Assembly: GCA_963664585.2 (NCBI GenBank)
Contig: CAXXEO010000015.1
Location: forward strand, 62,001-126,000
Direction: 5' to 3'
Source of the DNA: G963664585 sp963664585
GTDB lineage: Bacteria > Bacillota > Clostridia > Oscillospirales > Ruminococcaceae
DNA: 64,000 bases
Part shown: positions 37,597 through 48,383 of the stretch, one piece after another
How the letters are laid out: every line of letters begins with the position of its first letter
How positions within the stretch are numbered: the stretch's first letter is position 1
The notes under the pieces: model-generated
Told to the model about the DNA's origin: nothing
Databases searched by the model: none
What the model saw: the letters and a program-made list of their open reading frames with translations, nothing else
Program-made: the position numbers and the translations under genes

Positions 37597-38540
37597 TTAA
37601 TAGATGTCTGCTTCCATCTGATTCGTACCCTGGGTTTCTTTCTTCAGTTTTGCGGCATACCGACGATACAAAAATTCAGGGTAATAGGACATCTTTGCCT
37701 TTCTAAGCCCCTCGTCCCCGACATCATCCTCACGATTCACATAGGTAAATCCATCCATCTCGTGAAGAACAAATTGTTGATTGATCATCGGATAGGCTCC
37801 CTGTATCTCAGCAAATGCCTTTTCTATACACACATCAAAGGTGTCTGAGCTGACGCGCCCACCCATGGTAAAGGCGATCACACGTCCTTCGACACGAAGC
37901 AGTCCGCCCTTTAGCCCCAACGCATCGAAATGATCGATAGCGCTTTTGACGGTGCATGCCTCGCTTCGAAGCGCATCATCATCTTTGCAGTCGTTTTGTT
38001 TACACCACTCTTTGCTCATCGTCCTCACCTCATCCATATTTTCAGCAGTGATAGACTCATAGCTCCAATTAGGATTATTTTCGAGAAAACGATTGATATG
38101 GTTTCTCTTGGAATGAAGCTTTTTTCCCTCGAGGGTACGAAGCTTATCGGCAAGGTAGATATAATCGTAATAGTTTTCCAGCAACTCAAAATCAAATAAA
38201 CCCGGGAAAAATTCTTCGATCTGTTTAACGCCCTCTTCATTCATTCCGTGAATACGGAAATTCTCTCCATTAGCCTCGGCATTCTCCATGAGAATAGTGA
38301 AAAGCTCTTTGAGATCTCCTGTACCGGCTGGATAAAGATAACTTTGTTTTTTCTTACCACCCCTGATAATCAAAAAGTCCTTATAGCGCCCCACCTGGTT
38401 TTTGTATGTCTTCTGCCAGTTGAAGATGTTGGTAAAAAAGTACTCGCAGCCCCTGAAATCGCTCTTGGCCAGTAGTTCTTCAATCCACGTTTTGTCTTCA
38501 GTTTGATCGCACAGTAATCAATCATATTTGTTTTAACCAT
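37597..38540 (-). pseudogene. DUF2156 (phosphatidylglycerol lysyltransferase-like) protein, frameshifted as given
   Basis: Begins MVKTNMIDYCAIKLKTKRGL at 38540 (GGAGGATTT upstream). One shift near 38.48 kb then restores EELLAKSDFRGCEYFFTNIFNWQKTYKNQVGRYKDF and the long second part (LEGKKLHSKRNHINRF... GLLRVEGRVIAFTMGGRVSSDTFDVCIEKAFAEIQGAYPMINQQF). The latter is the DUF2156/GNAT-like fold found at the C-terminus of MprF. There is no membrane domain. It lies in a run with tmk and thyX upstream and GNAT downstream. Confidence 0.78.
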
Positions 38541-38550
38541 AAATCCTCCG

Positions 38551-39214
38551 TTATATGTTTTCCTTATATACTTGGTAAATACACCGGGCAATATCCTCAA
38601 TCGCGAATGGATTTTGCCCATCACAGCAGGACACAACCTTCCAGCCCAATTGCCCGGCGGCGTAAAGGGCGGCAGTGCGGCAGCCTAGAAGGTAATCGAA
38701 ATCCGATTCGTGAATGTCTTTTTTTGAATTATCTCCCTGATAGCGCTTTCAATCAGCCTGCGCGAGGTTTCGGGGTGCATATCCAGATAAATCACAAGAC
38801 TGGGTTCTGGCAGACCAAGGACGAGTATACTCAAAATCGGTCAGCCAGCGGATAAAAGCATCCCAATCCTCGCGTGGAAGCTTCACCATTTGGTGGCGAT
38901 GTTTGAGGTCGTATAGCGGTCGGCAAAGATCTCGGTACCAGACAGATAATCATTCTTCCATATATTTTGATAACTGACATAGCGGTCCACAGAGAAAAAG
39001 GTAGAGGCAGCGAAGGCGTTCACTTCTTCAATCGATCCAATTTTCCCAGAAAGGTACATCTGCACCAAGGTCGAAGACGGATGCTGATAGTCCGGGAAGG
39101 ATATCTGGCGGCAATGCACCCCTTCGCTTACTATTTTTTCATCAGCAACGCCGTCTGGGTAGCCTTTCCGCTTCCGTCCAGCCCTTCAACCACCGTCAGT
39201 CGCCCTTTAGACAT
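38551..39214 (-). pseudogene. tmk: Thymidylate kinase, frameshifted as given
   Basis: Phosphorylates dTMP to dTDP. The start MSKGRLTVVEGLDGSGKATQ has the P-loop. A shift after LLMKK leads to FPDYQHPSSTLVQMYLSGKIGSIEEVNAFAAS and DRYVSYQNIW, then EIFADRYTTSNIATK; further shifts are needed to reach LPEPSLVIYLDMHPETS and the C-terminus. At least three indels. The start overlaps the thyX stop, so thyX-tmk form a coupled thymidylate unit. The gene is normally essential, so sequence error is likely. Confidence 0.82.
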
Positions 39215-39986
39215 GCAGTCCGCCTCCCTTTTTACCGTAAAGCACACGCATTTCGCTCAAGCGTCCGCAGCTCATTTTCCCTTCGGGACAGGCAGTCCGG
39301 ACGCACGGGGGGCCAGCGGAAGAAAAAATTGTCGGCGCAATCTCTTTGACCAGTACCAACATCTCGTGGGCAACGTCCCTGATCTCCCACTGGCGCGTGA
39401 GCAAAGGCGGTGAGAAAAAAAGTTGAGTAGGCTTCTGGCGTTCATAGTGACAATCATCTTTGTGTCGCAGGCATTTGGTAATACAAAACGGGCATCCTCA
39501 ATCGCCATCTTGGCCGCACGGCGCGAAGCTTCCTTCTCTTCGACCCCAGCGTCCATCAAAGCGTTCTTATGCTTGTCCTTTAATATCGCAGAAAGAGCGG
39601 TATAAGGCCTCACCTGCCGCCAACATTGCCCCTTCAAAAATGGCAAGCGCCTTTGGATCAGACGCGATCTCGGGCGGTGTAACATAATCAAAATTATTTT
39701 CACTGACATAGCGCTGACTCTGTACGCTGTAAGAAGCGATTCTGTGTCGCGTAATTTGCGCGAGAAGTGAACGCGATACCCCCTCGATACCAAAGGTGAA
39801 ACTGATATGCTCGATCGGGCTTTCATGCCCGATATCCATCAGCATATGGAGAAAGCTGTCCACCTTTTCGTCGGTAAGGTTGTCCATTAAGCTTTCAATG
39901 CTTCCCTGTGCATAACAAAGCTTGGCCGCAGCGGCCACCGTTTTTTCGGGGTCAGGGGTGTAGCTGATCAGGGTCACTTTCGCCAT
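39207..39986 (-). pseudogene. thyX: Flavin-dependent thymidylate synthase ThyX, frameshifted as given
   Basis: Makes dTMP from dUMP using FAD and methylene-THF. The N-terminal half contains the ThyX motif RHRIASYSVQSQRY at about residue 79. Shifts near 39.60 and 39.39 kb separate it from KNALMDAGVEEKEASRRAAKMAIEDARFVLPNACDTKMIVTMNARSLLNFFSHR and from QWEIRDVAHEMLVLVKEIAPTIFSSAGPPC. Restored length is about 258 aa, normal for ThyX. It directly precedes tmk. Confidence 0.86.
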
Positions 39987-40063
39987 AGCTTTTTTATCTC
40001 CTTTTTCAGCACCGCCGTCGAGGGCCTTAAGGCCCCCACGCCGGCGGAAATAATTCTTTTTAA

Positions 40064-40844
40064 TTACTCGTCATCGACCGTATCGCTGAATCTTGGCGGG
40101 AAAAATTCGTCAGTTGGGAATTTAATTCTTCTAAATAACTCACAGGGGTCATCTGTGGTGGTGACGCATTCTTTGTCGGGTACGCAAAAGTCATAGGCAG
40201 GGATCAAAAAGCTGAACGCCGCGCTCGATCTGCACGATGGAGAAAAGGCCTAAGGTGACAAACACCGATCTGACCGGCACAACGTTTGAAAAGCTGCCTT
40301 CAAAGCGTTCGGCAATGCGGGAAGGCGGAGTGATGCAGGGGTCAGGCGTACAGGGGGGACAATCGACCACACGGTTGCCCAGGATCAGGGGATCGACCAC
40401 TTGAACGCTGGCGGTCGGCAGGTTGCTGCTTGCGCCCAGATTTCCGTTTGTGTCAGAAGAGAAGACTCTTACATTCCCCTCGCTGCCAAAAAGGATCACT
40501 TTTTTGGAAAATGTAGCGAGACCGCACACCAATGCTGGCGGTGCAACCGGCGAGGTATATGCCGAAAGCTTAACAAGGAAGAAGAAAGTCATATCAACTG
40601 AGAAAAAGCCCCTGTTAAACGGAATCGGTTCCACCTCTAAGTATACATTTAATATTTCCGCTTTCTTCGCCTTTATCGTAGACGCATTGTCAATGATCTG
40701 CTGGCCGCGATCGGTAAAATATACCCGAAGGTCTTCAAGACAATCCTTGTCGCTACAGGAGTCGTATATTCTTTGTGTGTTTATACAGACTGCCTCTTTG
40801 AAATTGTGAGACCCGGCGGCATCTATCGGATTTGCAACTGCCAT
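40064..40844 (-). pseudogene. Conserved-looking hypothetical protein, one frameshift as given
   Basis: I cannot name this family. From the ATG at 40844 (AGGAGGATTT upstream) it reads MAVANPIDAAGSHNFKEAVCINTQRIYDSCSDKDCLEDLRVYF. A beta-rich, Val/Phe-rich middle and a Cys-Pro segment (DCPPCTPDPC) follow. A shift in a T5 run near 40200 is needed to continue to VPDKECVTTTDDPCELFRRIKFPTDEFFPPRFSDTVDDE. Restored length is about 259 aa. No signal peptide or membrane segment is evident. The Cys-rich N-terminus could suit a spore-coat or surface role, without proof. Confidence 0.6.
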
Positions 40845-40938
40845 ATAAATCCTCCTATTCATAGTATCGAATTAAGCTCAATACATTCTATGAGGATTTC
40901 ATTTTTTTGTGACCGTTACAGCAGTTTAGGGCAAAGTA

Positions 40939-43288
40939 CTATAACTTTTTCAGTTTGGCGAAATTTGCCATAATTCGTTTGGTTCCCACACGGTCAAAGG
41001 CGGCCTCGACAAGGGTATCGCCGCCCATTGGAGTCAGTGAAAGAACCATACCCTCTCCGAACACCCTGTGGCTGATTCTATCCCCTGGTAAAAGGTCACA
41101 TGCGGCGGCCTGATGGGATACACTTTCTCCTATTCCTATGCCGCCGGAGGAGTTTTTGACCGTAGGCGTCTCTTCAAAGTGGTAACTTTTTTTAACCACC
41201 GGCCTGGACTGGTCCTCGATCAGTGGCGAGGGAATTTCCCTAAAAAAGCGTGATGGGCGGTTACGGGCAGTCTGCCCAAAGAGCATGCGCTGTTCCGCAC
41301 TTAAAAGATAAAGCTTTTTCTTTGCTCGTGTCAGGGCAACATAGGCTAGTCTGCGTTCTTCTTCAAGCTGGGGAAGATCATAGATAGCTTGGGTGCCGGG
41401 GAAGATACCATCCTCTAATCCGACAATAAAAACGCTTTTCAAATTCCAATCCCTTAGCCGAATGGATGGTCATCATGACCATGGCATCGGCATCAGGATC
41501 ATAACTGTCAAGGTCGGTGTAAAGGGCGATCTCTTCCAAAAAGCCGGCAAGTGTGGGTTCGGCGCTTTCGCCGATATAATGAAGCATGTTTGATTTTAGC
41601 TCTTCAATATTTTCAAGCCGACCCGGACCCACCGTACGGTCCTGACGCAGATCGGCCAAATAGCCGCTTTCCTCCAAAACTGCGTCCAACAGCTCAGGCA
41701 GAGGAATAAGGTCTACCTTTTCGGCAAGGCTTGTCATCATGGCGGTAAAGGTCATCAGCGGCTTTGCCTTTTTGGAAAGAGGGGCTAAGCTGTCAGCCGT
41801 GGCAAAGACTTCATAAAGCCCGATGTTCAGTGAATCCGCGATCTGCGTGGCGAGCTCCACAGTGGCGTCCCCGATCCCGCGTTTGGGCTTATTAATGATC
41901 CGTCCAAGGCGCAGGCGGTCGTTGGGATTCAAAAGGACGCACAGATAGGCGACCATATCCTTGATTTCCATCCGTTCAAAGAACTTCTGGCCGCCGACGA
42001 TCTTGTAGGGAATGCCGGCATTCACCAGTGCGCGCTCGATGGGGTTTGATTGGGCGTTCATGCGGTAAAGCACAGCGTGATCGGAATAAAGTGCCCCGCC
42101 CGTTACTGACTTAGCCACACAGTCAGCTATAAAGACAGCCTCATCGCCCTCATCGCGGGCGCGATAAGAGGTAATTAGATCACCCTCTCCCCGGGAGGTC
42201 CAGAGGGTTTTGCCCTTTCGCTCGTTGTTATGCTCGATCACCGCATTGGCCGCGTCGAGTATCCGCTGACTGCTTCGATAGTTCTCTTCAAGTCGTATGA
42301 CAAGGGTATCTTTAAATTGTTTTTCAAAGTTCAGTATATTCTCAATGGTCGCACCGCGAAACTTATAGATGCTCTGGTCGTCGTCTCCGACGACGCAGAG
42401 GTTGCCATGCCGTCCCGCCAAAAGGCTGACCAATTGGTACTGAGAGCGATTGGTATCCTGATACTCGTCAACCAATATGTATCGAAAACGATTCTGGTAA
42501 TACTCCAAAATATCGGGGTTGCTTTTAAGCAAGCGGACGGCCATTGTGATGATGTCATCAAAGTCAAGCGCGTTTGCCGCCTTAAGACGCTTCTGATACA
42601 GAGAATATACCTTTGCCATCTTTTCCATCCTGAAGTCACCGGGATTGTGAGCCGCAAACTCTTCCGGGGTGAAAAGCTGATCCTTGGCCTGACCCATCAC
42701 CGACATAATGACCCTTGGCGGAAACATCTTGTCATCCATATTTTGCTCTTTCAGAATGTCCTTCACGACACGCTGAGAGTCATCTGAATCATAGATGGTA
42801 AAGGCCTTCTCATAACCTAAACGGTCAATATCCCGCCGTAGCATACGCACACAGGCAGAGTGAAAGGTAGAAGCCTGTATATCCGCGCCCTCTGTCCCCA
42901 GCATGCGTTCAAGCCGCGCGCGGAGCTCCCCCGCTGCCTTATTGGTAAATGTAATGGCTAGAATCTGCCATGGCTTGGGCGGATTCACCGCAATAAGCCG
43001 GCCGATTCGTCCGTTGTCATCCGAACGTCCAGCCAGATAGTCTTTCATAAAGGTTAAATCATCCTGTGTCAGAAAAGGCGGCACGGTTTCGCTTTCATAG
43101 GCCGAACCAAACTTAACCAGAGCGGCGATACGATTGACAATAACTGTGGTTTTTCCGCTGCCTGCACCCGCTAAAATCAGCACCGGTCCGTGGGTTTTAA
43201 GTACCGCGCAGCGCTGCATTTCATTTAAATGGGCAAACTCTTTTTCCAGAATATTCTTTTTGAGGCTGTTGTAACAGCTAGTTTCCAT
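40939..43288 (-). pseudogene. pcrA: PcrA/UvrD-type ATP-dependent DNA helicase, one frameshift as given
   Basis: Superfamily 1A 3'-5' helicase used in repair and replication restart. From the ATG at 43288 it has Walker A (LILAGAGSGKTT), motif II (YILVDEYQDTN), motif III (LCVVGDDDQSIYKFRGA) and motif IV (VIRLEENYRS). The motif V region (MMTIHSAKGLEF) is where a one-base shift at TTTGAAAAGC (about 41.44 kb) interrupts it. The other frame continues VFIVGLEDGIFPGTQAIYDLPQLEEERRLAYVALTRAKKKLYLL to the end. Restored length is about 780 aa, normal for PcrA. Confidence 0.9.
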
Positions 43289-43393
43289 TATATGCCACCT
43301 ATCCTTATAATCCTGCATATTATACCACGAAAAAGTCCAATATGAAATATGAAATGGCAATGAAAGGCAAACGCTTTTTCTACTGGCTTTTGT

Positions 43394-43499
43394 TATAGCC
43401 AATTAACTTAAAAACTGGCTATATATAAAACGTCATTTTCTTCCCCCGCCTTCGGCGGGGGAAGAAATCACAAGCTTGTTTTCAAGTTAATCAACTATA
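43394..43499 (+). repeat. Repeat A6 (family A, 106 bp)
   Basis: Full forward copy, identical in layout to A3, between the divergent pcrA and mscS genes. The rest of this gap (43500-43709) shows no other element. Confidence 0.93.
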
Positions 43500-43709
43500 C
43501 AATGGCATTGTGTTCTGGTCTCTGCCACCCCCTCGCCTTTGCTGGTGGCACAGAGACTGGATTAATGCGGTTTAATCGGTTTCTGGATTCTGCTTGATTG
43601 CTCGCTGCAGACTCATAAATCGTTGTCAATAGGACGATTAGCTGTTATGATAATCTTGGCGATGACATATGAAAACACTCTAATCATCTGAAAACAGGAG
43701 GACACTGTC

Positions 43710-44527
43710 GTGATTATGACCACAGAAACAGTAAATAAACTTTTTAGCTTTGGAGGGAAACTATTCGCTGGCGTAGCCCTTTTCGCGGCTGGCTGGGTCG
43801 TCATCAACATAGCCTGTAAAACGATGCGTGAGGCTTTAAGGCGTTCAAAGCTGGATGTCACCCTGCACTCTTTCATCATTATGTCCTCCAAGGTGACCAT
43901 GGTCCTTCTGCTCATCACCTCTTGCATAGATGTACTCGGGATCGGGACTAATTCCATCGTGGCCGTCATCGGTGCTGCCGGGCCTGGCGATTTCACTTGC
44001 CATGAAGGATCAACTTTCCAACGTCGTGGGCGGCATTTCGCTTCTTCTGACAAAACCCTTTGCCGTCGGACAATATATAGAGGCAGGAAGTCATTCGGGC
44101 ACTGTGAGCGAAATCGGGTTAGTCTATACCTCGCTGAACACAATCGATAACAAAAAGGTCTTCATTCCAAACAGCGACATGGCCCAGGCAAGAATTGTCA
44201 ACTTTTCCGCCGAGCCAACCCGCAGGCTTGACTTGAACTTTACCGTCACCTATGCCGATGATTTTGAAAAGGCAAAGGATGTGATTGGCAAAGTGGCCAA
44301 AGCAAGTGGTCTCGCACTGGAAACGCCCGCACCCGTTATACGCGTCGCGGATCATAGCGCCACCGGTATGAGCATCACCAGCAGAATCTGGGTAGCATCA
44401 GACAACTATTTCGACCTGCTTTTCTATATGCGCGAGCAGGTTAAAGCTGGAATTTGACCGCGAGCGCATCACAATCCCCTATAATCGGATGGATGTATGT
44501 CTTGTCGAAGGCGAGATAATCCCATAA
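43710..44527 (+). pseudogene. mscS: Small-conductance mechanosensitive channel (MscS family), frameshifted as given
   Basis: GTG start at 43710 behind CAGGAGG. The first part has two hydrophobic segments up to LGIGTNSIVAVIGAAG. A shift near 43.98 kb leads to the pore helix and beta domain (LAISLAMKDQLSNVVGGISLLLTKPFAVGQYIEAG... VFIPNSDMAQARIVNFS). A second shift near 44.44 kb restores the tail FDRERITIPYNRMDVCLVEGEIIP. Restored length is about 270 aa, normal for MscS, which releases solutes on osmotic down-shock. Confidence 0.85.
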
Positions 44528-44633
44528 AAAGGCAGGGAACTGACAGACTTACTCTTTACAGGGCAAAAGATATGATTGAGGCCTGTTATCCGATTTTTTT
44601 TCAAAGACCTGATATTTTTGTCTTCAGGCATAG

Positions 44634-44666
44634 CAAAAAAGCGCCTGACGGTCAGGCGCTTTTTTA
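44634..44666. terminator. Bidirectional terminator
   Basis: AAAAAAGCGCCTGA / TCAGGCGCTTTTTT stem with a three-base loop, between the converging mscS and coat genes; T run in both directions. Confidence 0.92.
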
Positions 44667-44702
44667 CAGTCGGATGATTATCGGGAGGTTGTGCTTTGGC
44701 TT

Positions 44703-44960
44703 TCATATTTCTGTCTTAGCCTGACTGACCTTATTTTGGTCAGCCTGCTCAACGCTGTACCAGCCGCGTTTCTGCATTTCACAGAACACGTCATGCTGAA
44801 TTTGATGTTCCTCATTGAGCAAATTGACAAACTCGGATTTTAGAGCAGGAGAACTGCACTCGTTTGCAAAAACGTTATAGTTCTCGGTGATAAACTTCTG
44901 AGATGACAATACATCTGTCATCATCTCTTTGTCGCCAAAAGCATTTGGGGTCGTACTCAT
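44703..44960 (-). CDS. CotF-like spore coat protein
   Basis: Small helical protein, 85 aa, of the coat protein F family (ferritin-like helices). Segments MMTDVLSSQKFITENYNVFANECSSPALKSEFVNLLNEEHQIQHDVFCEMQKRGWY are typical. The ATG follows AGGAGGAAA. It is 12 bases from the preceding gene of similar type, so the two are made together, presumably in the mother cell during sporulation. Confidence 0.8.
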   Translation of the reverse strand: MSTTPNAFGDKEMMTDVLSSQKFITENYNVFANECSSPALKSEFVNLLNEEHQIQHDVFCEMQKRGWYSVEQADQNKVSQAKTEI

Positions 44961-44972
44961 TGTGGTTTCCTC

Positions 44973-45158
44973 CTAGCTCAGATGATTTAATAGGCGGGAA
45001 TAATGGTTCTGGTGCTTGGTCGCAATTTGCTCACATTTGGTCTTGATCTGGGGATCGGTGGACTGCTGAGCGTACATCTGGTATTTCTTAATCATGGTCT
45101 GCTCCATGCCCAACTGATCCTCGATTGCGGTTAGTTCTCTCGTTGTTAGATTGCTCAT
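44973..45158 (-). CDS. Small helical coat-associated protein (partner of CotF-like protein)
   Basis: 61-aa, all-helical: MSNLTTRELTAIEDQLGMEQTMIKKYQMYAQQSTDPQIKTKCEQIATKHQNHYSRLLNHL. The pattern of two amphipathic helices resembles half of a ferritin-like bundle and fits proteins paired with CotF in Clostridia. ATG behind GGAGAGTG. Together with the next gene it could complete a four-helix bundle; that is inference. Confidence 0.72.
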   Translation of the reverse strand: MSNLTTRELTAIEDQLGMEQTMIKKYQMYAQQSTDPQIKTKCEQIATKHQNHYSRLLNHLS

Positions 45159-45373
45159 TGTGCACTCTCCTTCATCTGGAATTTGGTTGCAACCTTATTC
45201 TTGCCCGTGACGGCACAAATTAAACAAAAAAGCCTGTAATTTTTAAGCTGCAAATAGATTTTTTTATCTTTTTCTCTATTAACGGCGTGGGTCCTACTCT
45301 TAAAAAGCCCTTGATGATTGCATCACAAACTCAGCCTGGTACAGGGGCAAATAATTCAAATACAAAAATTGTA

Positions 45374-45401
45374 TTGCAAGCGAAAAGAATGGCTGTATAC
45401 T
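45374..45401 (+). promoter_or_regulatory. Predicted promoter of nhaC
   Basis: TTGCAA (45374-45379), 16-base spacer, TATACT (45396-45401). It lies 26 bases before the chosen nhaC ATG and makes an upstream start at 45287 unlikely. Confidence 0.65.
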
Positions 45402-45427
45402 ATATTAAGTATGGAATATTCAACGAA

Positions 45428-46780
45428 ATGAGGCAAAGTGTGGATTTTTTACTGTCGATAGCAGTTTTTTCGGTAGTGCTTATATTTTCTGTTTTTAAAA
45501 ACATTTCTATCCTTATTCCCATGGTTTTCGGCCTCCTCTGTTTTTCAGCGACAGCCATGTACCGTGGATTCCACTGGATGCATGTGATCAAAATGGTGGC
45601 AAGAGGATTCAAAAAATCCCTTATTGTTATTCGAATTTTTGTGTTAATTGGGCTAATCACCGCTATGTGGAGAGCTTGTGGCACAATACCTTTTTTTGTA
45701 TATTATGGAACCCAGCTCATCTATCCTCAATTTTTTATTTTGTTTTCATTTTTATTGTCTTGTATGGTTTCTTTATCGATCGGCACTTCCTTTGGTACCG
45801 CCAGTACCATTGGCGTTGTGCTGATCGTATTAGCGCAAAGCGGACAAGTCAATCTGAACATAACAGCCGGAGCCATTATTGCAGGTGCTTATTTTGGCGA
45901 CAGGTGCGCACCAACATCATCCAGCGCAAATCTGGTGGCTACTCTCACAAATACACATCTGTATGACAATATCAAAAACATGTTTAAAACAGCCGCGATA
46001 CCTTTTATCGTTTCAGTTCTGATTTATTCGTTTTTTTCCTTGCAGAACCCGATGCTAGCTGGCGGAAGCTCAATTCTATCTGAAATATCCGGCAATTTTA
46101 ATTTGAGCCCTTTCGTGATGCTCCCTGCACTGATCATATTGGTTTTATCCATCATGAAATATGACGTGAAGCTTTCCATGTTGCTCAGCGTCATATCGGG
46201 AGCGGCCATCTGCCTTTGGGTACAGCATATACCGCTTGCGGATGTGTTGCGTTATATGCTACTGGGATACACCCTTCCCGCGGGGGGCTCGTTCGCAAAA
46301 ATCATTGCCGGCGGAGGCTTAATCTCCATGGTAAAAGTCGTCTTTATCGTTTTGATCGCCTCTGCTTATTCGGGAATCTTTGAGGAAGCCGACCTATTTC
46401 ATGATATACAGCCTTTTTTGGAAAAACTAAGCCGTCGCATTGCACTTTTTCCGACCATGGTGATTACCAGTATTACCACCAGTGCTTTCAGTTGCAACCA
46501 AACGCTGGCGATTATTCTCACGCACCAGCTTTTACACCAGACTTATACGGATAATGGCTATTCCAATGAGGAATTGGCGATTGATATCGAAAACAGCGTC
46601 GTTTTGATTGCCGCCCTCATTCCATGGAGCATTGCCGTTGCCGTACCCATAGCCACTTTATCGGCAGACATCGGATGCATCCCCTATGCAGTTTTTCTTT
46701 ATCTCGTCCCGCTTACAATACTCTTTCAAAAATCTAAACATTTCATGACTCCGGTGAGAATTATTTTCAAATGGAATTGA
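45428..46780 (+). CDS. nhaC: NhaC-family Na+/H+ antiporter
   Basis: Membrane antiporter, 450 aa from the ATG at 45428 (MRQSVDFLLSIAVFSVVLIFS), with about eleven hydrophobic helices. The family segments SLSIGTSFGTASTIGVVLIVLA and GAIIAGAYFGDRCAPTSSSANLVATLT are diagnostic of NhaC. It probably exchanges Na+ for H+ or, in related proteins, malate/lactate pairs. It stands alone, followed closely by repeat A7. The ribosome site is weak. Confidence 0.9.
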   Translation: MRQSVDFLLSIAVFSVVLIFSVFKNISILIPMVFGLLCFSATAMYRGFHWMHVIKMVARGFKKSLIVIRIFVLIGLITAMWRACGTIPFFVYYGTQLIYPQFFILFSFLLSCMVSLSIGTSFGTASTIGVVLIVLAQSGQVNLNITAGAIIAGAYFGDRCAPTSSSANLVATLTNTHLYDNIKNMFKTAAIPFIVSVLIYSFFSLQNPMLAGGSSILSEISGNFNLSPFVMLPALIILVLSIMKYDVKLSMLLSVISGAAICLWVQHIPLADVLRYMLLGYTLPAGGSFAKIIAGGGLISMVKVVFIVLIASAYSGIFEEADLFHDIQPFLEKLSRRIALFPTMVITSITTSAFSCNQTLAIILTHQLLHQTYTDNGYSNEELAIDIENSVVLIAALIPWSIAVAVPIATLSADIGCIPYAVFLYLVPLTILFQKSKHFMTPVRIIFKWN

Positions 46781-46790
46781 CATTTACTCA

Positions 46791-46897
46791 TATAGCCAAT
46801 TAACTTAAAAACTGGCTATAGTTAAAACATCATTTTCTTTCCCCGTCTTCGGCGGGGGAAGAAAATGACAAGCTTGTTTTCAAGTTAATCAACTATA
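46791..46897 (+). repeat. Repeat A7 (family A, 107 bp)
   Basis: Forward copy with the ATAGTTAAAAC variant in the left arm and a GTC-TTC-GGC tip, 10 bases after the nhaC stop codon. Confidence 0.92.
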
Positions 46898-46956
46898 TTG
46901 TTTCTCAGCCGGCGGAGGTTGAGTCTCTGCCATAGATGGTGAATTTTATCAAGAAC

Positions 46957-46996
46957 CAAAAAGGCTGATGAGATGTAACGATCTCATCAGCCTTTA
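46957..46996. terminator. Bidirectional terminator between nhaC and mreB
   Basis: AAAAGGCTGATGAGAT / ATCTCATCAGCCTTT stem with a short loop, A run on the left and T run on the right. It serves both converging genes. Confidence 0.9.
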
Positions 46997-47036
46997 ATTC
47001 TTAGAGTACAGAGACAAAATAATGCCTTTATCGTTT

Positions 47037-48068
47037 TTAGTGGTCGTGAGTTGCGGGATTTATAAAACCATCATAAAGCTTTCCAAGATAGTTGAAGGAC
47101 AGAGCGGTTCCAATGGCGACGCACTCGGCCGGATTTTCGGCCAGACACGCTTTGATGCCTGTCTCTCTTTCGATCAGCTTATCCAAGCCATGGAGCATAG
47201 AGCCGCCGCCAGTCATCACAAGCCCGTTTTTGTGTATGTCAGCAGAAAGCTCAGGCGGTGTTATCTCAAGGATATGCCGAAGCGATCCGATGATTTGCAT
47301 GGCAAGCTCGGTGAGTGGGGACGAAAGCTCGCTTCTGCTGACAGTAAACTGAGTGGGCAGACCGGTCATCAAGTTTCGTCCCTTGGCCACCATTGTCTTT
47401 TCCTCGCCTGAGCCGAAAAAGACGCTCCCGATTTCAATCTTTAACTTTTCCGCCATGCGTTCGCCGATCAAAACGTTGAAATTATGTCGAACATATTTAA
47501 CAATGGCCTGATCCATCTTGCGCCCGGCCACCTTGATAGACCCCTTGCAAACGATACCATTGAAAGAGAGTACGGCGATGTCACTTGTACCTCCGCCGAT
47601 ATCAAGAATTATATTGCCCTCCGGCTTGGAAATATCGACCCCAGCGCCCAAAGCCGCGGCCACAGGTTCTTCAATCAAATAGACCTTGCGTGCACCCGCA
47701 GAAACAGCGGCAGAAACGACGGCACGGGACTCAACATCGGTAATCCCAGACGGTACACAGATAGCCACCCGCGGCTTGATAATTCCCTTGTCCGACACCT
47801 TTTTCAAAAAAATTCTGATCATTTCTCTTGTAATGTCAAAATCAGATATGACGCCATCGGAAAGGGGCATTATGGCCCGTATGCGATCCGGAGTCTTGCC
47901 AATCATCTGATTGGCCTCTTCGCCCACACAGAGTACTTCATCAGTGAAAACATTAATCGCCACCACGCTGGGTTCCTTTAAAATAATCCCTTTCTCGGGA
48001 TCGTAGATAATCACCGTAGCAGTGCCCAGATCTAATCCTATATCATTCGATGGCATATTGCCCGCCAT
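47037..48068 (-). CDS. mreB: MreB/Mbl rod-shape actin homologue
   Basis: Bacterial actin that guides side-wall synthesis, 343 aa. Actin-fold nucleotide motifs: DIGLDLGTATVIIYD at the N-terminus, EEPVAAALGAGVDISKPEGNIILDIGGGTSDIAVL, and VMTGGGSMLHGLDKLI near the C-terminus. Starts at residue 1 or 5 are both possible. It has no mreC/mreD next to it, so this is a stand-alone MreB paralogue, as often seen for Mbl or MreBH. Confidence 0.95.
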   Translation of the reverse strand: MAGNMPSNDIGLDLGTATVIIYDPEKGIILKEPSVVAINVFTDEVLCVGEEANQMIGKTPDRIRAIMPLSDGVISDFDITREMIRIFLKKVSDKGIIKPRVAICVPSGITDVESRAVVSAAVSAGARKVYLIEEPVAAALGAGVDISKPEGNIILDIGGGTSDIAVLSFNGIVCKGSIKVAGRKMDQAIVKYVRHNFNVLIGERMAEKLKIEIGSVFFGSGEEKTMVAKGRNLMTGLPTQFTVSRSELSSPLTELAMQIIGSLRHILEITPPELSADIHKNGLVMTGGGSMLHGLDKLIERETGIKACLAENPAECVAIGTALSFNYLGKLYDGFINPATHDH

Positions 48069-48199
48069 TTCTCCGTACGTGTCATTATGTCATACGATTT
48101 CCAAATGAATACCATTTTCATACGGTTCTCTTTCCTCGCCTGTAGCAGGGAATAGAAAGCCAAACACAAAAATCTATTTAGAAAGGAATTCATATTCAT

Positions 48200-48234
48200 T
48201 CTCTTGTCACTTCGTACGGGAAATAACAAGAGAG
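48200..48234. other. Intergenic inverted repeat upstream of mreB
   Basis: TCTCTTGT and ACAAGAGA flank an 18-base inner part that includes CTTCGTACGGG. It may be a worn hairpin of the C type. The remaining 48235-48383 is A+T rich with nothing recognised. Confidence 0.4.
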
Positions 48235-48383
48235 TTTTAGTCTAATATGAAGCCATATACAGATATATTATACGCATGAATAATCATTTTTTCAATGCAG
48301 CAACTGTAAAAGATTTTCTTTTTAGGATAAGTTTGTTAGCTACGAATCAATACTTTTTTGTTTCTTTTCACCACCGCAATACC

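Noticed and set aside
39990..40060. GC-rich stem near 40.0 kb as a terminator
   Set aside because: CCGCCG/CGGCGG and GGGCCTTAAGGCCC can pair, but no T run follows on the minus strand; left unassigned.
45287..45427. Longer N-terminus for NhaC
   Set aside because: The extension is not hydrophobic, has no ribosome site and overlaps the predicted promoter; the protein fits the family from 45428.
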